DNA from: Clostridia bacterium
Lineage (GTDB): Bacteria > Bacillota > Clostridia > Oscillospirales > Acutalibacteraceae
DNA length: 44,542 nucleotides
Direction: 5' to 3'
Assembly (NCBI GenBank): GCA_017436285.1
Contig: JAFSDL010000061.1
Span: 1 to 44,542 of the forward strand
This document shows, in pieces, positions 1-8,703 of this stretch; position 1 is the first letter of the stretch, and every line of letters starts with the position of its first letter. The position numbers and the translations under genes are program-made. The notes under the pieces are model-generated. The model had not been told where the DNA came from and searched no databases. It saw only the letters and a list, made by a program, of their open reading frames with translations.

Positions 1-1706
1 AAGCATTGGAAACCCTTGAAATCTATGCGCCCATTGCTCACCGTTTAGGTATCAGAGCAATTAAAGAGGAGCTTGAGGATAAGGCTATCAGCTACCTTGA
101 CCCCATTGCATACAAGGAAATTGAGGATGCTCTCTCAAAGCAGGGCAAATCTCATAAGGAGTTCCTTGAAACCATAAAAAAACAAATTTCTGACAGAGTT
201 TGCGAGGTTGTGCCGGGGGCAAAGCTTGACGGCAGAATCAAAAGTGTTCACGGTATATACAGAAAAATGTATATGCAGAACAGAAACTTTGACGAAATTT
301 ATGATATATATGCAGTAAGAATTATTGTTGATAACACCATTCAGTGCTATGACTGCCTTGGTATAATTCACGATATGTTTACTCCCATTCCCGGCAGATT
401 CAAGGATTATATTTCCACACCTAAGCCCAATATGTATCAGTCTCTGCACACAACTGTTTTAGGTAAAGCGGGTATTCCCTTTGAGGTTCAGATAAGAACC
501 TGGGATATGCATCACACTGCAGAATTCGGTATTGCGGCTCATTGGAAATATAAATTAGGTCTTAACGGTACTCAACGCTTTGAAGAGCGTCTTGCCTGGA
601 TTCGTCAGCTTCTTGAAACTCAGAAGGAAGCCGATGACGTTAAGGATATTGTTACCACCATTAAAAGTGACCTTGTTCCCGAGGAGGTTTTTGTTTTCAC
701 TCCAAAGGGTGATGTTATAAATCTTCCTATGGGTGCAACCGTTATTGACTTTGCCTATGCAATTCACTCTGCAGTTGGTACTAAAATGGTTGGTGCAAAG
801 GTAGGGGGAAGAATTGTTCCTCTTGATTATAAGGTTCAGACAGGTGAAATTGTTGAGGTCCTAACATCCTCTCAGCAGGGCAAGGGTCCTTCAAGAGATT
901 GGCTCAATATTGTAAAAACAAGCTCAGCAAAAACAAAAATCCGCGCCTGGTTCAAAAAAGAGCGCAGAGAAGAAAATATTGTTGAGGGCAGAGCAGAGCT
1001 TGAAAGAGAAATCCGCAGAAACAAAATCCGCTTTACTGATGAAGAGTTTGAAGCACTTATAAAAACTCTTTCAGAGCGTCAGCATTGTGCAACAGTTGAT
1101 GATTTTTATGCGGCTTTAGGCTATGGCGGAATTCCGATATCAAGAGTAATTCCGTTTATAAGAGACGAATATCACCGCATTGTTACCTCTCGCCAGCCTG
1201 CGAAGATTAAGATTTCTGAAGATAATAAACCCACCAAGCATTCTGCCGGTGAGGGTGTAATTGTTGATGGTATTGATAATTGCCTTATTAAGCTTTCCCG
1301 TTGCTGTGCCCCCATTCCGGGTGATGAAATTATAGGCTTTATCACCCGTGGTCACGGTGTTTCAATTCATAAGCGTGATTGCACCAATGTGCCTGAGGAT
1401 ATTGTGAATTGCGAAGAGCCTAACAGATGGCTCAGTGCCCGTTGGCAAAGCGGAACAGAGGCTAAGGAATTCAAGGCAAGCCTTGCTATTGAATGTGAAT
1501 CCCGTGTGGCTATGATGGCGGATGTTGCAAATGTTCTTGCAGATATGCGGGTTATGATAAACGCTATCAATACAAGAGATACTAAAGACGGGAACGCCAT
1601 TATTTATATTACAATTACAGTAAAAAGCACAGATTTTCTTAATATTGTTATTTCAAAATTAAGGGGAATCAATGGTGTTGAAAATGTTACAAGGAGTAAA
1701 AGCTGA
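1..1706 (+). CDS. relA: RelA/SpoT-family (p)ppGpp synthetase/hydrolase, 5' end outside the window
   Basis: This is the stringent-response enzyme that makes, and in bifunctional forms also degrades, (p)ppGpp in the cytosol. The frame is open from base 3, so the start and nearly all of the N-terminal HD hydrolase domain lie upstream; only the final HD helix (EIYAPIAHRLG) is present. Then follow the synthetase domain with RFKD (about residue 131 of the fragment), a TGS domain (starting EEVFVFTPKGD, about 230), the conserved Cys/His region (CCAPIPGDE) and a C-terminal ACT domain. RFKD fits the RXKD motif of bifunctional Rel enzymes, as opposed to the EXDD of synthetase-only RelA. The stop overlaps the dtd start by one base (TGATG). 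The downstream order is the usual clostridial one. Confidence 0.96.
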   Translation, partial: ALETLEIYAPIAHRLGIRAIKEELEDKAISYLDPIAYKEIEDALSKQGKSHKEFLETIKKQISDRVCEVVPGAKLDGRIKSVHGIYRKMYMQNRNFDEIYDIYAVRIIVDNTIQCYDCLGIIHDMFTPIPGRFKDYISTPKPNMYQSLHTTVLGKAGIPFEVQIRTWDMHHTAEFGIAAHWKYKLGLNGTQRFEERLAWIRQLLETQKEADDVKDIVTTIKSDLVPEEVFVFTPKGDVINLPMGATVIDFAYAIHSAVGTKMVGAKVGGRIVPLDYKVQTGEIVEVLTSSQQGKGPSRDWLNIVKTSSAKTKIRAWFKKERREENIVEGRAELEREIRRNKIRFTDEEFEALIKTLSERQHCATVDDFYAALGYGGIPISRVIPFIRDEYHRIVTSRQPAKIKISEDNKPTKHSAGEGVIVDGIDNCLIKLSRCCAPIPGDEIIGFITRGHGVSIHKRDCTNVPEDIVNCEEPNRWLSARWQSGTEAKEFKASLAIECESRVAMMADVANVLADMRVMINAINTRDTKDGNAIIYITITVKSTDFLNIVISKLRGINGVENVTRSKS

Positions 1707-2164
1707 TGAGAGCTGTAATTCAAAGAGTTCTTGAAAGCTCAGTTTCTGTTGACGGTAATGTTGTCGGTCAGTCAGGTAAGGGTTATATGATTCTTTTAGG
1801 TGTTGTTAAGGGCGATACCAAAAAGAAAGCCGAGCTTCTTGCAAGAAAAACTGCATCATTGAGGGTTTTTGAGGATGAAAACGGAAAAATGAATAAATCC
1901 GTTCTTGATATAGACGGTGAAATTCTTGCTGTTTCTCAATTTACTCTTTGTGCAGACTGCAAAAAAGGTAACAGACCGTCCTTTACCGATAGCGAAGAGC
2001 CACAGAATGCAAACCGACTTTATGAGCTTTATTGTGATGAGCTTATAAAAAATGGTGTGAGAAAAGTTGAAAAAGGCATTTTTGCGGCAGATATGAAGGT
2101 TTCGCTTGTTAATGACGGACCTGTTACAATTTGCTTTGATACAGATATCTGGAGTGGAAAATAA
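1706..2164 (+). CDS. dtd: D-aminoacyl-tRNA deacylase
   Basis: DTD hydrolyses D-amino acids, and mischarged glycine, from tRNA in the cytosol. The 152 residues match the usual family length. The two active-site motifs are visible: SQFTL at residues 77-81 and NDGPVT, carrying the Gly-Pro motif, at 136-141. The N-terminus MRAVIQRV is typical. An AAGGAG ribosome site (1691-1696) sits ten bases before the ATG, inside the relA end, and the start overlaps the relA stop, so the two genes are probably translationally coupled. relA-dtd is a very common Firmicutes pair. Confidence 0.97.
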   Translation: MRAVIQRVLESSVSVDGNVVGQSGKGYMILLGVVKGDTKKKAELLARKTASLRVFEDENGKMNKSVLDIDGEILAVSQFTLCADCKKGNRPSFTDSEEPQNANRLYELYCDELIKNGVRKVEKGIFAADMKVSLVNDGPVTICFDTDIWSGK

Positions 2165-2793
2165 TGTTTCTTGAACGAGTGCTTGTCGGAAGGCTTGTAA
2201 CAAATTGTTATGTGATTTGCGATGAAAATACCGGAATCGGTGCAGTTATCGACCCCGGCGTGTTTGGTGCAGAGGTAAAAAATGCCATTGAGCGTTCAGG
2301 TATGAAGGAGCTTAAGTATATTCTTTGCACTCACGGGCATTTTGACCATATCTGCGGTGTTGCAAAATTAAAAAAAGCATACCCCGAAGCAAAGGTCTGC
2401 ATAGGCAAAGAGGATACCTCATATCTCACAGATGGCAGGCTTTCTATGGCAACTGTCTTTAAAATGGATTTTGAGCCCTGTGCTACTGATATTGAATTTT
2501 CTCACGATGATACATTTTCAATGGGCGATATAGATATCAGGGTGTTTTCTGCTCCCGGTCATACCCCCGGTGGAGTTTTATATATTCTTGAAAGTGAAAG
2601 AATTATTTTCACAGGTGACACATTATTCCGTGGTAGTATAGGTAACACAGGCTTTGAGGGCGGAAACCTTATGGAGCTGATAGGAACACTCAGAGAAATA
2701 AAACGATTTCCTGATGATTTTGTTATATATGCAGGTCACGGTGAAAGCTCAACAATAGGCTACGAAAAAAGAACAAATATTTATTTAAAATGA
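2164..2793 (+). CDS. Metallo-beta-lactamase-fold hydrolase (YcbL / glyoxalase II-like)
   Basis: This is a cytosolic binuclear metal hydrolase of the glyoxalase II-like branch. The metal-binding motifs are complete: THGHFDH at residues 56-62, PGHTPGG at 131-137, TGDTLF near 150-155 and AGHG near 190-193, with the usual C-terminal EKRTN. At 209 residues it is the short form without the extra helical substrate domain of true glyoxalase II, so the substrate is uncertain. The ATG overlaps the dtd stop by one base, and the gene ends four bases inside hemZ. MBL proteins in this slot between dtd and hemZ are common in Clostridia. Confidence 0.93.
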   Translation: MFLERVLVGRLVTNCYVICDENTGIGAVIDPGVFGAEVKNAIERSGMKELKYILCTHGHFDHICGVAKLKKAYPEAKVCIGKEDTSYLTDGRLSMATVFKMDFEPCATDIEFSHDDTFSMGDIDIRVFSAPGHTPGGVLYILESERIIFTGDTLFRGSIGNTGFEGGNLMELIGTLREIKRFPDDFVIYAGHGESSTIGYEKRTNIYLK

Positions 2794-4265
2794 ATTTATA
2801 CTATATTAATCACAATTTCAGATACGAAGCAGAAAAGCTTTTAAGATTATTTTTCCCTCTTGAAAAAATAGTTGAATATACAGAATTTAACGAAACAAAT
2901 GAGGATTACCTTTTAACCCGTATTGACGGTGAGGAAAGCCTCACTCTTACTGCAGGGCTTTCTCTTAACGGTGAAGCTAAGAGTAAGATTAAAGAAATAA
3001 AAAAATCAGAATGTGATGATTTAGAGCTTGAGCTTTTGCTTTTAGCATACGATTTGCTTTGTGAAATGTGTGGCTTTACACCAAAATGGGGCATACTCAC
3101 AGGTGTGAGACCATCAAAGCTTATTGTGAAGCGCCTTTCTCAATATGGGGAAGAAAATGCAAGAGATTGGTTTCTTAATACCTATAAGGTGTCACCCGAA
3201 AAAACCGAGCTTGCAATTAATGTTGCAAAAACCGAGCTTAAAATTATTGAAAGGGCAGGGGAGAAATCCTTCAGCTTGTATATCAGCATCCCTTTTTGCC
3301 CCACAAGGTGTAGCTATTGCTCCTTTGTTTCTCATTCAATTAATTCCGAAAAGGCTAAAAGCCTTGTTACCGATTATATTGAAAAGCTAATAGATGAATT
3401 AACCTTTACTGCTCAGATAGCAAAGGAAAACGGCTTGCGTCTTACAAGCGTTTATTGGGGTGGTGGCACGCCCACGACCCTTTCAGAAAATGAGTTGGAC
3501 AGAATTTTAACTCATATTGAAAGCACCTTTGATTTGTCTGAGTGCCTTGAATATACAGTTGAGGCAGGCAGACCCGATACAATAACAAAAGAAAAGTTAG
3601 ATACTCTCAAAAAGCATAATGTGGGCAGAATAAGTATAAATCCACAGACCTTTTCAGACAGTGTTTTAAATGCTATCGGAAGAAAGCACACAACCGCACA
3701 AACAGAAGAAAAATTCCTCCTTGCAAAAGAGGTAGGGTTTGATGTAATTAATATGGATTTGATTGCAGGGCTTCCCACAGATACGGTTGAAGACTTTAAA
3801 AACAGCGTGAACAGAGCGATTGATTTAGGTGCAGATAATATAACAGTCCATACCTTAGCATTGAAGCGCTCTTCAAGTATTGTAACGGAAAATGAAAGCG
3901 ATTCTGTTACCGACAGAGATATATGGGAAATGCTTGCTTATGCAGGAAAAGCCCTTACAGAAAATGGTTATCATCCGTATTATATGTACCGCCAGAGCAA
4001 GTCCTTGGGTAATCTTGAGAATGTAGGTTGGTGCAAAAAAGGCAAGGAATGCTTTTACAATGTTCTGATGATGGAGGAATATCAAAGTATTTTCTCTGTT
4101 GGTGCAGGTGCAGTAACAAAGCTTCGAAGTGAGGACGGAAGCATAATTGAAAGAATATTCAATTTTAAATACCCCTTTGAATACATATCGAGATTTGATG
4201 AAATAATAGATAAAAAGGAACGAATGAAGAGTTTTTATAGTGAGGAGTTAGAAGTGAGAAGTTAG
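2790..4265 (+). CDS. hemZ: HemZ-type radical SAM coproporphyrinogen dehydrogenase-like protein
   Basis: This belongs to the HemN/HemZ radical SAM family, which carries out oxygen-independent oxidative decarboxylation of coproporphyrinogen III or related reactions. The N-terminal 165 residues are the HemZ-specific extension. The [4Fe-4S]-binding CxxxCxxC motif is C170, C174, C177, and the SAM-contacting GGGTP lies at about 225-229. At 491 residues it has normal length. ATGA overlap couples it to the MBL gene. No other heme genes are in view, so the true substrate is open. The last codons (ending EELEVRS) lie inside an array of 7-bp repeats, so the native C-terminus was probably replaced by a repeat insertion. 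hisS-aspS, which often follow hemZ, are absent. Confidence 0.93.
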   Translation: MNLYYINHNFRYEAEKLLRLFFPLEKIVEYTEFNETNEDYLLTRIDGEESLTLTAGLSLNGEAKSKIKEIKKSECDDLELELLLLAYDLLCEMCGFTPKWGILTGVRPSKLIVKRLSQYGEENARDWFLNTYKVSPEKTELAINVAKTELKIIERAGEKSFSLYISIPFCPTRCSYCSFVSHSINSEKAKSLVTDYIEKLIDELTFTAQIAKENGLRLTSVYWGGGTPTTLSENELDRILTHIESTFDLSECLEYTVEAGRPDTITKEKLDTLKKHNVGRISINPQTFSDSVLNAIGRKHTTAQTEEKFLLAKEVGFDVINMDLIAGLPTDTVEDFKNSVNRAIDLGADNITVHTLALKRSSSIVTENESDSVTDRDIWEMLAYAGKALTENGYHPYYMYRQSKSLGNLENVGWCKKGKECFYNVLMMEEYQSIFSVGAGAVTKLRSEDGSIIERIFNFKYPFEYISRFDEIIDKKERMKSFYSEELEVRS

Positions 4266-4443
4266 GAGTGTCGGGACCTGCGGTCGGCAATAATAAAACT
4301 CTGACTGCGGTTCTATCTTTCTGAATTTTTCACTCTAAGAAAAAGTAAATTGTGTAGAAAAAGTATTAGCTATCGAAGCTTTTATAATTATTGGAAGCAA
4401 CGCTTCCCCAACACTCCTCACTCCTCATTCCTCACTCCTAACT
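4239..4443. repeat. Palindromic element with 7-bp (AGTNNNN) repeats at both ends, copy 1
   Basis: The left end carries head-to-tail heptamers AGTGAGG, AGTTAGA, AGTGAGA, AGTTAGG and then AGTGTCGGG (4239-4275). The right end, read on the minus strand from 4443, carries AGTTAGG, AGTGAGG, AATGAGG, AGTGAGG and then AGTGTTGGGG. The two arrays form inverted termini of a 205-bp element. Next to the right array is a small hairpin, GGAAGC-AAC-GCTTCC (4393-4407), which recurs with another loop in the copy at 42814. The left array overlaps the end of hemZ and supplies its stop codon. No reading frame of note lies inside. Confidence 0.75.
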
Positions 4444-4497
4444 ATTTAACGAATAACTAAAATGTTGGGAAATAATATATTAATAGGCGGTGAAATG

Positions 4498-5424
4498 ATG
4501 GCTAATGTAAATAATACCTTGGAATATATTGTTGAAAATGCAGTTAATCCCGAGGCTTTCGTTTCGGAATGTGAAAATAAATACAATAACAAAATATTGA
4601 AAATCGCAGAAGATATTGCAAAAAGTGAAAAAACAGAAATTGTTATGCTTGCAGGACCAAGCTCTTCGGGTAAAACCACCACCGCAAAAAAGCTTTGTCA
4701 GGCACTTGCGGCTTCAGGTGTGAAAAGCCACACTGTTTCACTTGATGATTTTTATCTTAACAACGAGGATTCGCCCCGTTTTCCTGACGGAACACCCGAT
4801 TATGAAACTGTTGAAGCATTAGATATACCATTATTTGAAAAAACAATGGCAACGCTGATTGAAACAGGCTTTGCCTTAATGCCTGAGTTCGATTTTTTGA
4901 CAGGCAAGCGCAAGGAAAAATATAATGAGCTTAAATTGGGTGAAAAGGATGTTATTATTGTTGAGGGGCTTCACGCTCTTAATCCTGCAATAACAGAGCA
5001 TCTTCCCAAGGAACGCCTTTTGAAAATATATATCAGCGTTTCTTCGAGAATATATGATAAAAAGAAAAACATTGTTCTTAATAAGAGAAATTTAAGATTC
5101 ATTCGCCGTATGGTGAGGGATTATAAATTTCGCGGTAATTCTGTTGAAGAAACCTTTAAAATGTGGATTACGGTCCGCTATGGCGAGGATGCGTATCTTT
5201 TCCCCTTTAAAGATAATGCAGATATAAAAATTAACACAATCCATCTTTATGAAACCTGCGTTTTAAAGGATTTGGCGGCAGATTTGCTTATGCAGGTAAA
5301 TAAAGAGTCGGAATTTTATAAGGAATCTCAGAGGCTTATCCGGTCCTTATATAAATTCCCGAAAATAGATTCATCTTTTGTCCCTGGGGATTCTCTTTTA
5401 AGAGAATTCATCGGAAAGGAGTAA
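4498..5424 (+). CDS. Uridine kinase-like P-loop nucleoside kinase
   Basis: This is a cytosolic P-loop kinase of the uridine kinase/phosphoribulokinase group, probably phosphorylating a nucleoside. Walker A GPSSSGKT is at residues 53-60; SLDDFY (81-86) and the following PDGTPDYE stretch are hallmarks of the group. With 308 residues it matches the kinase half of larger clostridial proteins that also carry an N-terminal TGS-like part; that part is missing. I chose ATG 4498 because AGGCGGTGA (4485-4493) gives seven bases of spacing; ATG 4495 and ATG 4462 are in frame but worse placed. It starts three bases after copy 1 of the repeat region's flank clears and is followed within 3 bp by the flippase gene. 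Confidence 0.85.
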   Translation: MANVNNTLEYIVENAVNPEAFVSECENKYNNKILKIAEDIAKSEKTEIVMLAGPSSSGKTTTAKKLCQALAASGVKSHTVSLDDFYLNNEDSPRFPDGTPDYETVEALDIPLFEKTMATLIETGFALMPEFDFLTGKRKEKYNELKLGEKDVIIVEGLHALNPAITEHLPKERLLKIYISVSSRIYDKKKNIVLNKRNLRFIRRMVRDYKFRGNSVEETFKMWITVRYGEDAYLFPFKDNADIKINTIHLYETCVLKDLAADLLMQVNKESEFYKESQRLIRSLYKFPKIDSSFVPGDSLLREFIGKE

Positions 5425-5427
5425 GAA

Positions 5428-7209
5428 ATGTCTGATAAAACAGTAAAAAAACAAAATGTTCTTAACGGAGCTATGGTGCTTGTAGTTGCAACTGCACTTG
5501 TTAAAATTATCGGTGCGGTTTATAAAATCCCCCTTACAAGCATAATCGGTTCTTTGGGCAGAGGCTATTTCGCTTCTGCATATAACATTTATACCCCTGT
5601 TTATGCAATTTCTATGGCGGGTCTTCCTGTTGCAGTTTCTGCAATAGTTTCTAAAAATGCCGCATTGGGAAAATATCGTGATGTTAAACAGGTTTTAAAG
5701 CTTACATTTCCTCTTTTCCTTGGCTTAGGTATTGTTGGTACAGGCGCACTTTTGCTTGCGGCAAGACCTTATGTTGATTCAGTAGGCTCACCCCTTGCTA
5801 TTTACAGCGTTTTTGCAATTGCACCTTCAATTCTTTTCTGCTGTATTATGAGTACATATCGTGGCTATTATGAGGGCTTGAGCAATATGTACCCCACGGC
5901 AATTTCTCAGGTTATCGAGTCCTTGGGTAAGCTTGTTTTCGGTCTTGTTTTTTCCTATGCAATGCTTGATTACGCTAATCAGCAGATTGCCCTTAACGGT
6001 TCTGTTTTGGGCTTTAAGGTCGAAACAGAGGCAGATGGCGCAATTGTTTATGCTCTTGCGGCGGCAGGTGCTATTTTAGGTGTTACTCTCGGTACTGTTT
6101 TCGGTGCTATATATACAATTTTGCGCCATAAAATAAGAAAAGACGGAATCGGCAAGGAGCAGCTTATAAACTCTCCTCTCGCATCACCCAAGAAAACCAC
6201 AATAAAAGAAATAATTGCTATTGCAGTTCCTACTGCGGCAAGCTCCTTGGTGCTCAATATCACAAACTTTATTGATACCTTTATGATTCAGAGCAGACTT
6301 GAAAGCGTTGTTGCCAATAACTATGATACAATTATGGGCATTTACGGTAACTCGGTAAATGCGGCAAATATTGCAAAAGAGAATATTCATACCTTCCTTT
6401 ACGGTGCTTATGATACCACTCTCGATTTCAGAAACCTTGTTCCAACGGTTATGATGACCCTGGGTGTCAGCGCAATTCCCATTATTTCGGCTGCGGTTGC
6501 CAAAAAGGATTTCAAAACAGTCAACGGAACTGTTAATACTGTTTTCAGAATAACAATGCTTATTGCTCTTCCTGCAGGTGCAGGCTTCTTTGCCCTTTCC
6601 GAGCCTATTATGAATCTGCTTTATAAGGGCACAGAAAATGAGGCGGGTATTGCAATTGCTGCTCCCGTTTTGGCTTTGTACGGTCTTATGATGGCGATTC
6701 TTACCTTGTCATCACCCCTTACAAACATTCTTCAGGCAATCGGCAGAGCAGATGTTCCTGCAAAGTCACTTGCTTTAGGCTGTGTTTTCAAAATCGGACT
6801 TAACTATATTCTTATCGGTATTCCCGAAATAAATGTTAAGGGTGCAGTTTTCGGAACAGCATTTTTCTATCTTCTCTGCATTTTCTATAACTATGCGGTG
6901 TTGAGAAAAGAAACAGGTGTAAGAATTGACATTAAAACAGTTTTAGTAAAACCGCTTATTGCGGCGGTGCTTTGCGGTGGTACGGCATACGGTTCTTATG
7001 CAGTTTTGTGCAATGTTCTCACCTTTGGTGATATGTCCTCAAGGCTCAATGGTCAGTCTCTTGCTTGCCTTGTTTCTATCGGTGTTGCGGTGCTCGTATA
7101 TGGAATTTGCGTGCTTTTAATGAAAACATTGGTAAAAGATGACATTTTAATGCTTCCAAAAGGGGAAAAATTGGCAAAAATACTTGAAAAATATAAGCTT
7201 ATCGGTTAA
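5428..7209 (+). CDS. Polysaccharide/lipid-linked sugar flippase of the SpoVB/YabM (MATE-like MOP) family
   Basis: This polytopic membrane protein of 593 residues belongs to the MOP superfamily, which includes MurJ, SpoVB and Wzx. It begins with the typical amphipathic lead and first membrane helix (GAMVLVVATALVKIIGAVYKI) and shows about 14 hydrophobic segments. Members flip lipid-linked precursors across the membrane for cell wall, cortex or capsule synthesis; which substrate applies here is not visible. It is about 70 residues longer than B. subtilis SpoVB/YabM. The flippase-mazG order equals yabM-yabN of Bacillus, so YabM is the closest positional counterpart. Spacing is 3 bp from the kinase gene and 17 bp to mazG. 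Confidence 0.88.
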   Translation: MSDKTVKKQNVLNGAMVLVVATALVKIIGAVYKIPLTSIIGSLGRGYFASAYNIYTPVYAISMAGLPVAVSAIVSKNAALGKYRDVKQVLKLTFPLFLGLGIVGTGALLLAARPYVDSVGSPLAIYSVFAIAPSILFCCIMSTYRGYYEGLSNMYPTAISQVIESLGKLVFGLVFSYAMLDYANQQIALNGSVLGFKVETEADGAIVYALAAAGAILGVTLGTVFGAIYTILRHKIRKDGIGKEQLINSPLASPKKTTIKEIIAIAVPTAASSLVLNITNFIDTFMIQSRLESVVANNYDTIMGIYGNSVNAANIAKENIHTFLYGAYDTTLDFRNLVPTVMMTLGVSAIPIISAAVAKKDFKTVNGTVNTVFRITMLIALPAGAGFFALSEPIMNLLYKGTENEAGIAIAAPVLALYGLMMAILTLSSPLTNILQAIGRADVPAKSLALGCVFKIGLNYILIGIPEINVKGAVFGTAFFYLLCIFYNYAVLRKETGVRIDIKTVLVKPLIAAVLCGGTAYGSYAVLCNVLTFGDMSSRLNGQSLACLVSIGVAVLVYGICVLLMKTLVKDDILMLPKGEKLAKILEKYKLIG

Positions 7210-7226
7210 AATAGAGGATGTAGATT

Positions 7227-8027
7227 ATGGCAGTTGATTTTAATTTTAAAGAAAAATATCATTTCAATGACTTGGTTGATATTGTGAGAATTCTTCGTGA
7301 ACCGGGCGGTTGTCCCTGGGATATGGAGCAGACTCATCAGTCAATAAGAGAAAATTTCCTTGAAGAGACCTATGAGGTTATTGAAGCCATTGATACAAAC
7401 AATAAAGAGCTTATGCAAGAAGAATTAGGCGATGTGCTTTTGCAGGTGCTTATGCATTCCGATATGGCTCGCACAGATGGTTGGTTTACTATTGACGATG
7501 TTGCCAACGATATCTGCCAGAAGCTTATTATTAGGCACCCTCACGTTTTCGGGGATATTTCCGTCAGTTCAACAGGCGAGGTTCTCAAAAATTGGGACGA
7601 TATTAAGCGCCAGACCAAAAAGCAGAAAAATCAAGGCGAGGCTATGGCGGCAATTCCTGCCACTTACCCGGCTCTTATGAAAGCCCAGAAGGTTCAGGAA
7701 AAAGCTAAAAAAGCAGGTTTTGATTGGCGTGATTCTCAAGGGGCTTTTGATAAAATTGCTGAAGAAAGCAAGGAGCTTCAGGAGGCTCTTGCAACAGGCG
7801 ATAAAAATAAAATTGAAGATGAATTGGGCGACCTTTTCTTCTCGGTTGTTAATACTGCCCGTTTCTGCGGTTGCGATGCAGAAACTGCTCTTGAAAAAGC
7901 AACTCAGAAATTTATGAAACGCTTTACTGTTACGGAAAAGCTGGCAAATAGTAAAGGTATTGATATGAAGGAAGCTTCTATAGAGGTTCTTGACGAGCTT
8001 TGGGATGAAGCAAAAAAACAAAATTAA
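7227..8027 (+). CDS. mazG: MazG-family nucleoside triphosphate pyrophosphohydrolase
   Basis: MazG cleaves (d)NTPs to NMP and PPi and is linked to nucleotide-pool cleaning and ppGpp control. The protein has two tandem MazG modules. The first shows EETYEVIEAID (about 46-56) with EELGDVL (65-71); the second shows EESKELQEAL with EDELGDLFF around 178-206. These are the acidic metal-binding helices. At 266 residues it is the stand-alone form; the tetrapyrrole-methylase domain fused to it in Bacillus YabN is absent. It lies between the YabM-like flippase and HU, a conserved Clostridia arrangement. Confidence 0.95.
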   Translation: MAVDFNFKEKYHFNDLVDIVRILREPGGCPWDMEQTHQSIRENFLEETYEVIEAIDTNNKELMQEELGDVLLQVLMHSDMARTDGWFTIDDVANDICQKLIIRHPHVFGDISVSSTGEVLKNWDDIKRQTKKQKNQGEAMAAIPATYPALMKAQKVQEKAKKAGFDWRDSQGAFDKIAEESKELQEALATGDKNKIEDELGDLFFSVVNTARFCGCDAETALEKATQKFMKRFTVTEKLANSKGIDMKEASIEVLDELWDEAKKQN

Positions 8028-8093
8028 TTTGTCCAAATTGAACCTGTAAAAAGGTTTGGAAATACAAAAAATTATTTTTTGGAGGATTTTAAA

Positions 8094-8363
8094 ATGAATA
8101 AGACAGATCTTATCAATGCAGTTGCAGCTGCAGGTTTCACAAAGAAGGATGCAGACAAAGCAGTAGCAGCAGTTTTCGGTGCAATCGAAGGCGCTCTTGC
8201 AAAGGGTGAAAAGGTTCAGCTTATCGGCTTCGGTACATTCGAAGTTCGTGAAAGAGCAGCTAAGGAAGGCCGTAACCCCAAAACAGGCGAAAAGATTGCT
8301 ATTGCAGCAGCTAAGGTTCCCGCTTTCAAGGCAGGCGCAGCTCTTAAAGACGCAGTTAAATAA
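8094..8363 (+). CDS. hup: HU-family histone-like DNA-binding protein
   Basis: A nucleoid protein of 89 residues that bends and compacts DNA as a dimer. The family pattern is complete: [11 protein letters not shown] at the N-terminus, the signature [18 protein letters not shown] around 46-63 and PAFKAG near the C-terminus. The ATG at 8094 is set by a perfect GGAGG (8081-8085); an upstream in-frame TTG at 8079 has no ribosome site. Codons are visibly more biased than in the neighbours, as expected for a highly expressed gene. A strong terminator follows at 8382. Confidence 0.97.
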   Translation: MNKTDLINAVAAAGFTKKDADKAVAAVFGAIEGALAKGEKVQLIGFGTFEVRERAAKEGRNPKTGEKIAIAAAKVPAFKAGAALKDAVK

Positions 8364-8381
8364 TTTTATTTTGCACAGAAC

Positions 8382-8417
8382 ACTCCCGACCTTTGGTCGG
8401 GAGTTTGTCATTTTTTT
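8382..8417 (+). terminator. Rho-independent terminator after hup (first copy)
   Basis: A perfect 10-bp stem, ACTCCCGACC / GGTCGGGAGT, with a TTT loop (8382-8404), is followed by TTGTC and seven Ts. It lies 18 bases after the hup stop. Confidence 0.9.
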
Positions 8418-8494
8418 ACCCACTCGCAGTATCCTTATACAGCTTCGGGGTAAAGAAAATGGCATCTGTATCAAAATTATTATGGTTTGTGCAG

Positions 8495-8536
8495 AACACC
8501 CCCGACTTTCAGAAGTCGGGGGTGTTTATTTTTTAC
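8495..8536 (+). terminator. Second terminator-like hairpin downstream of hup
   Basis: A perfect 14-bp stem (8495-8508 with 8513-8526; core ACCCCCGACTT / AAGTCGGGGGT) with loop TCAG is followed by TATTTTTTA. No gene lies between it and the first terminator, so it is a backup or a duplicated unit. Confidence 0.8.
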
Positions 8537-8674
8537 CCGCTGGCAGTATCTTTTACTACTTCGGAAAATACATAAAGATATTTTTAAAGTATGTAATAAA
8601 CCATTTCTCGGATTTTGATTTTAGAGAGAATTTAATATAATAAAAAACCAAAATGAAAAAAATTGTTTTGGGGG

Positions 8675-8703
8675 TTGACTTTTTAAAATGAATGTTGTAT
8701 AAA
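8675..8703 (+). promoter_or_regulatory. Sigma-A promoter of the MmgE/PrpD operon
   Basis: TTGACT (8675-8680), 17-bp spacer, TATAAA (8698-8703). Transcription should begin near 8710, which rules out the in-frame ATG at 8692 as the start of the first gene. Confidence 0.85.

Larger units (their letters stand above)
8371..8573 (+). repeat. Tandem duplication of a hairpin-bearing non-coding unit
   Basis: Two related units about 116 bp apart share the order GCAGAACAC (GCACAGAACAC in the first), GC-rich hairpin, T-run, ACCC(A/G)CT(C/G)GCAGTATC and CTTCGG. The hairpin stems differ in length and sequence but keep pairing: 10 bp in the first unit, 14 bp in the second. Pairing is thus maintained while sequence drifts, although both may simply be terminators derived by duplication. 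Confidence 0.7.

Noticed and set aside
7569-8474. A 301-codon open frame on the minus strand across mazG and HU
   Set aside because: It is antisense to two clear genes, has a Cys/Phe-rich composition of no known family and no ribosome site.
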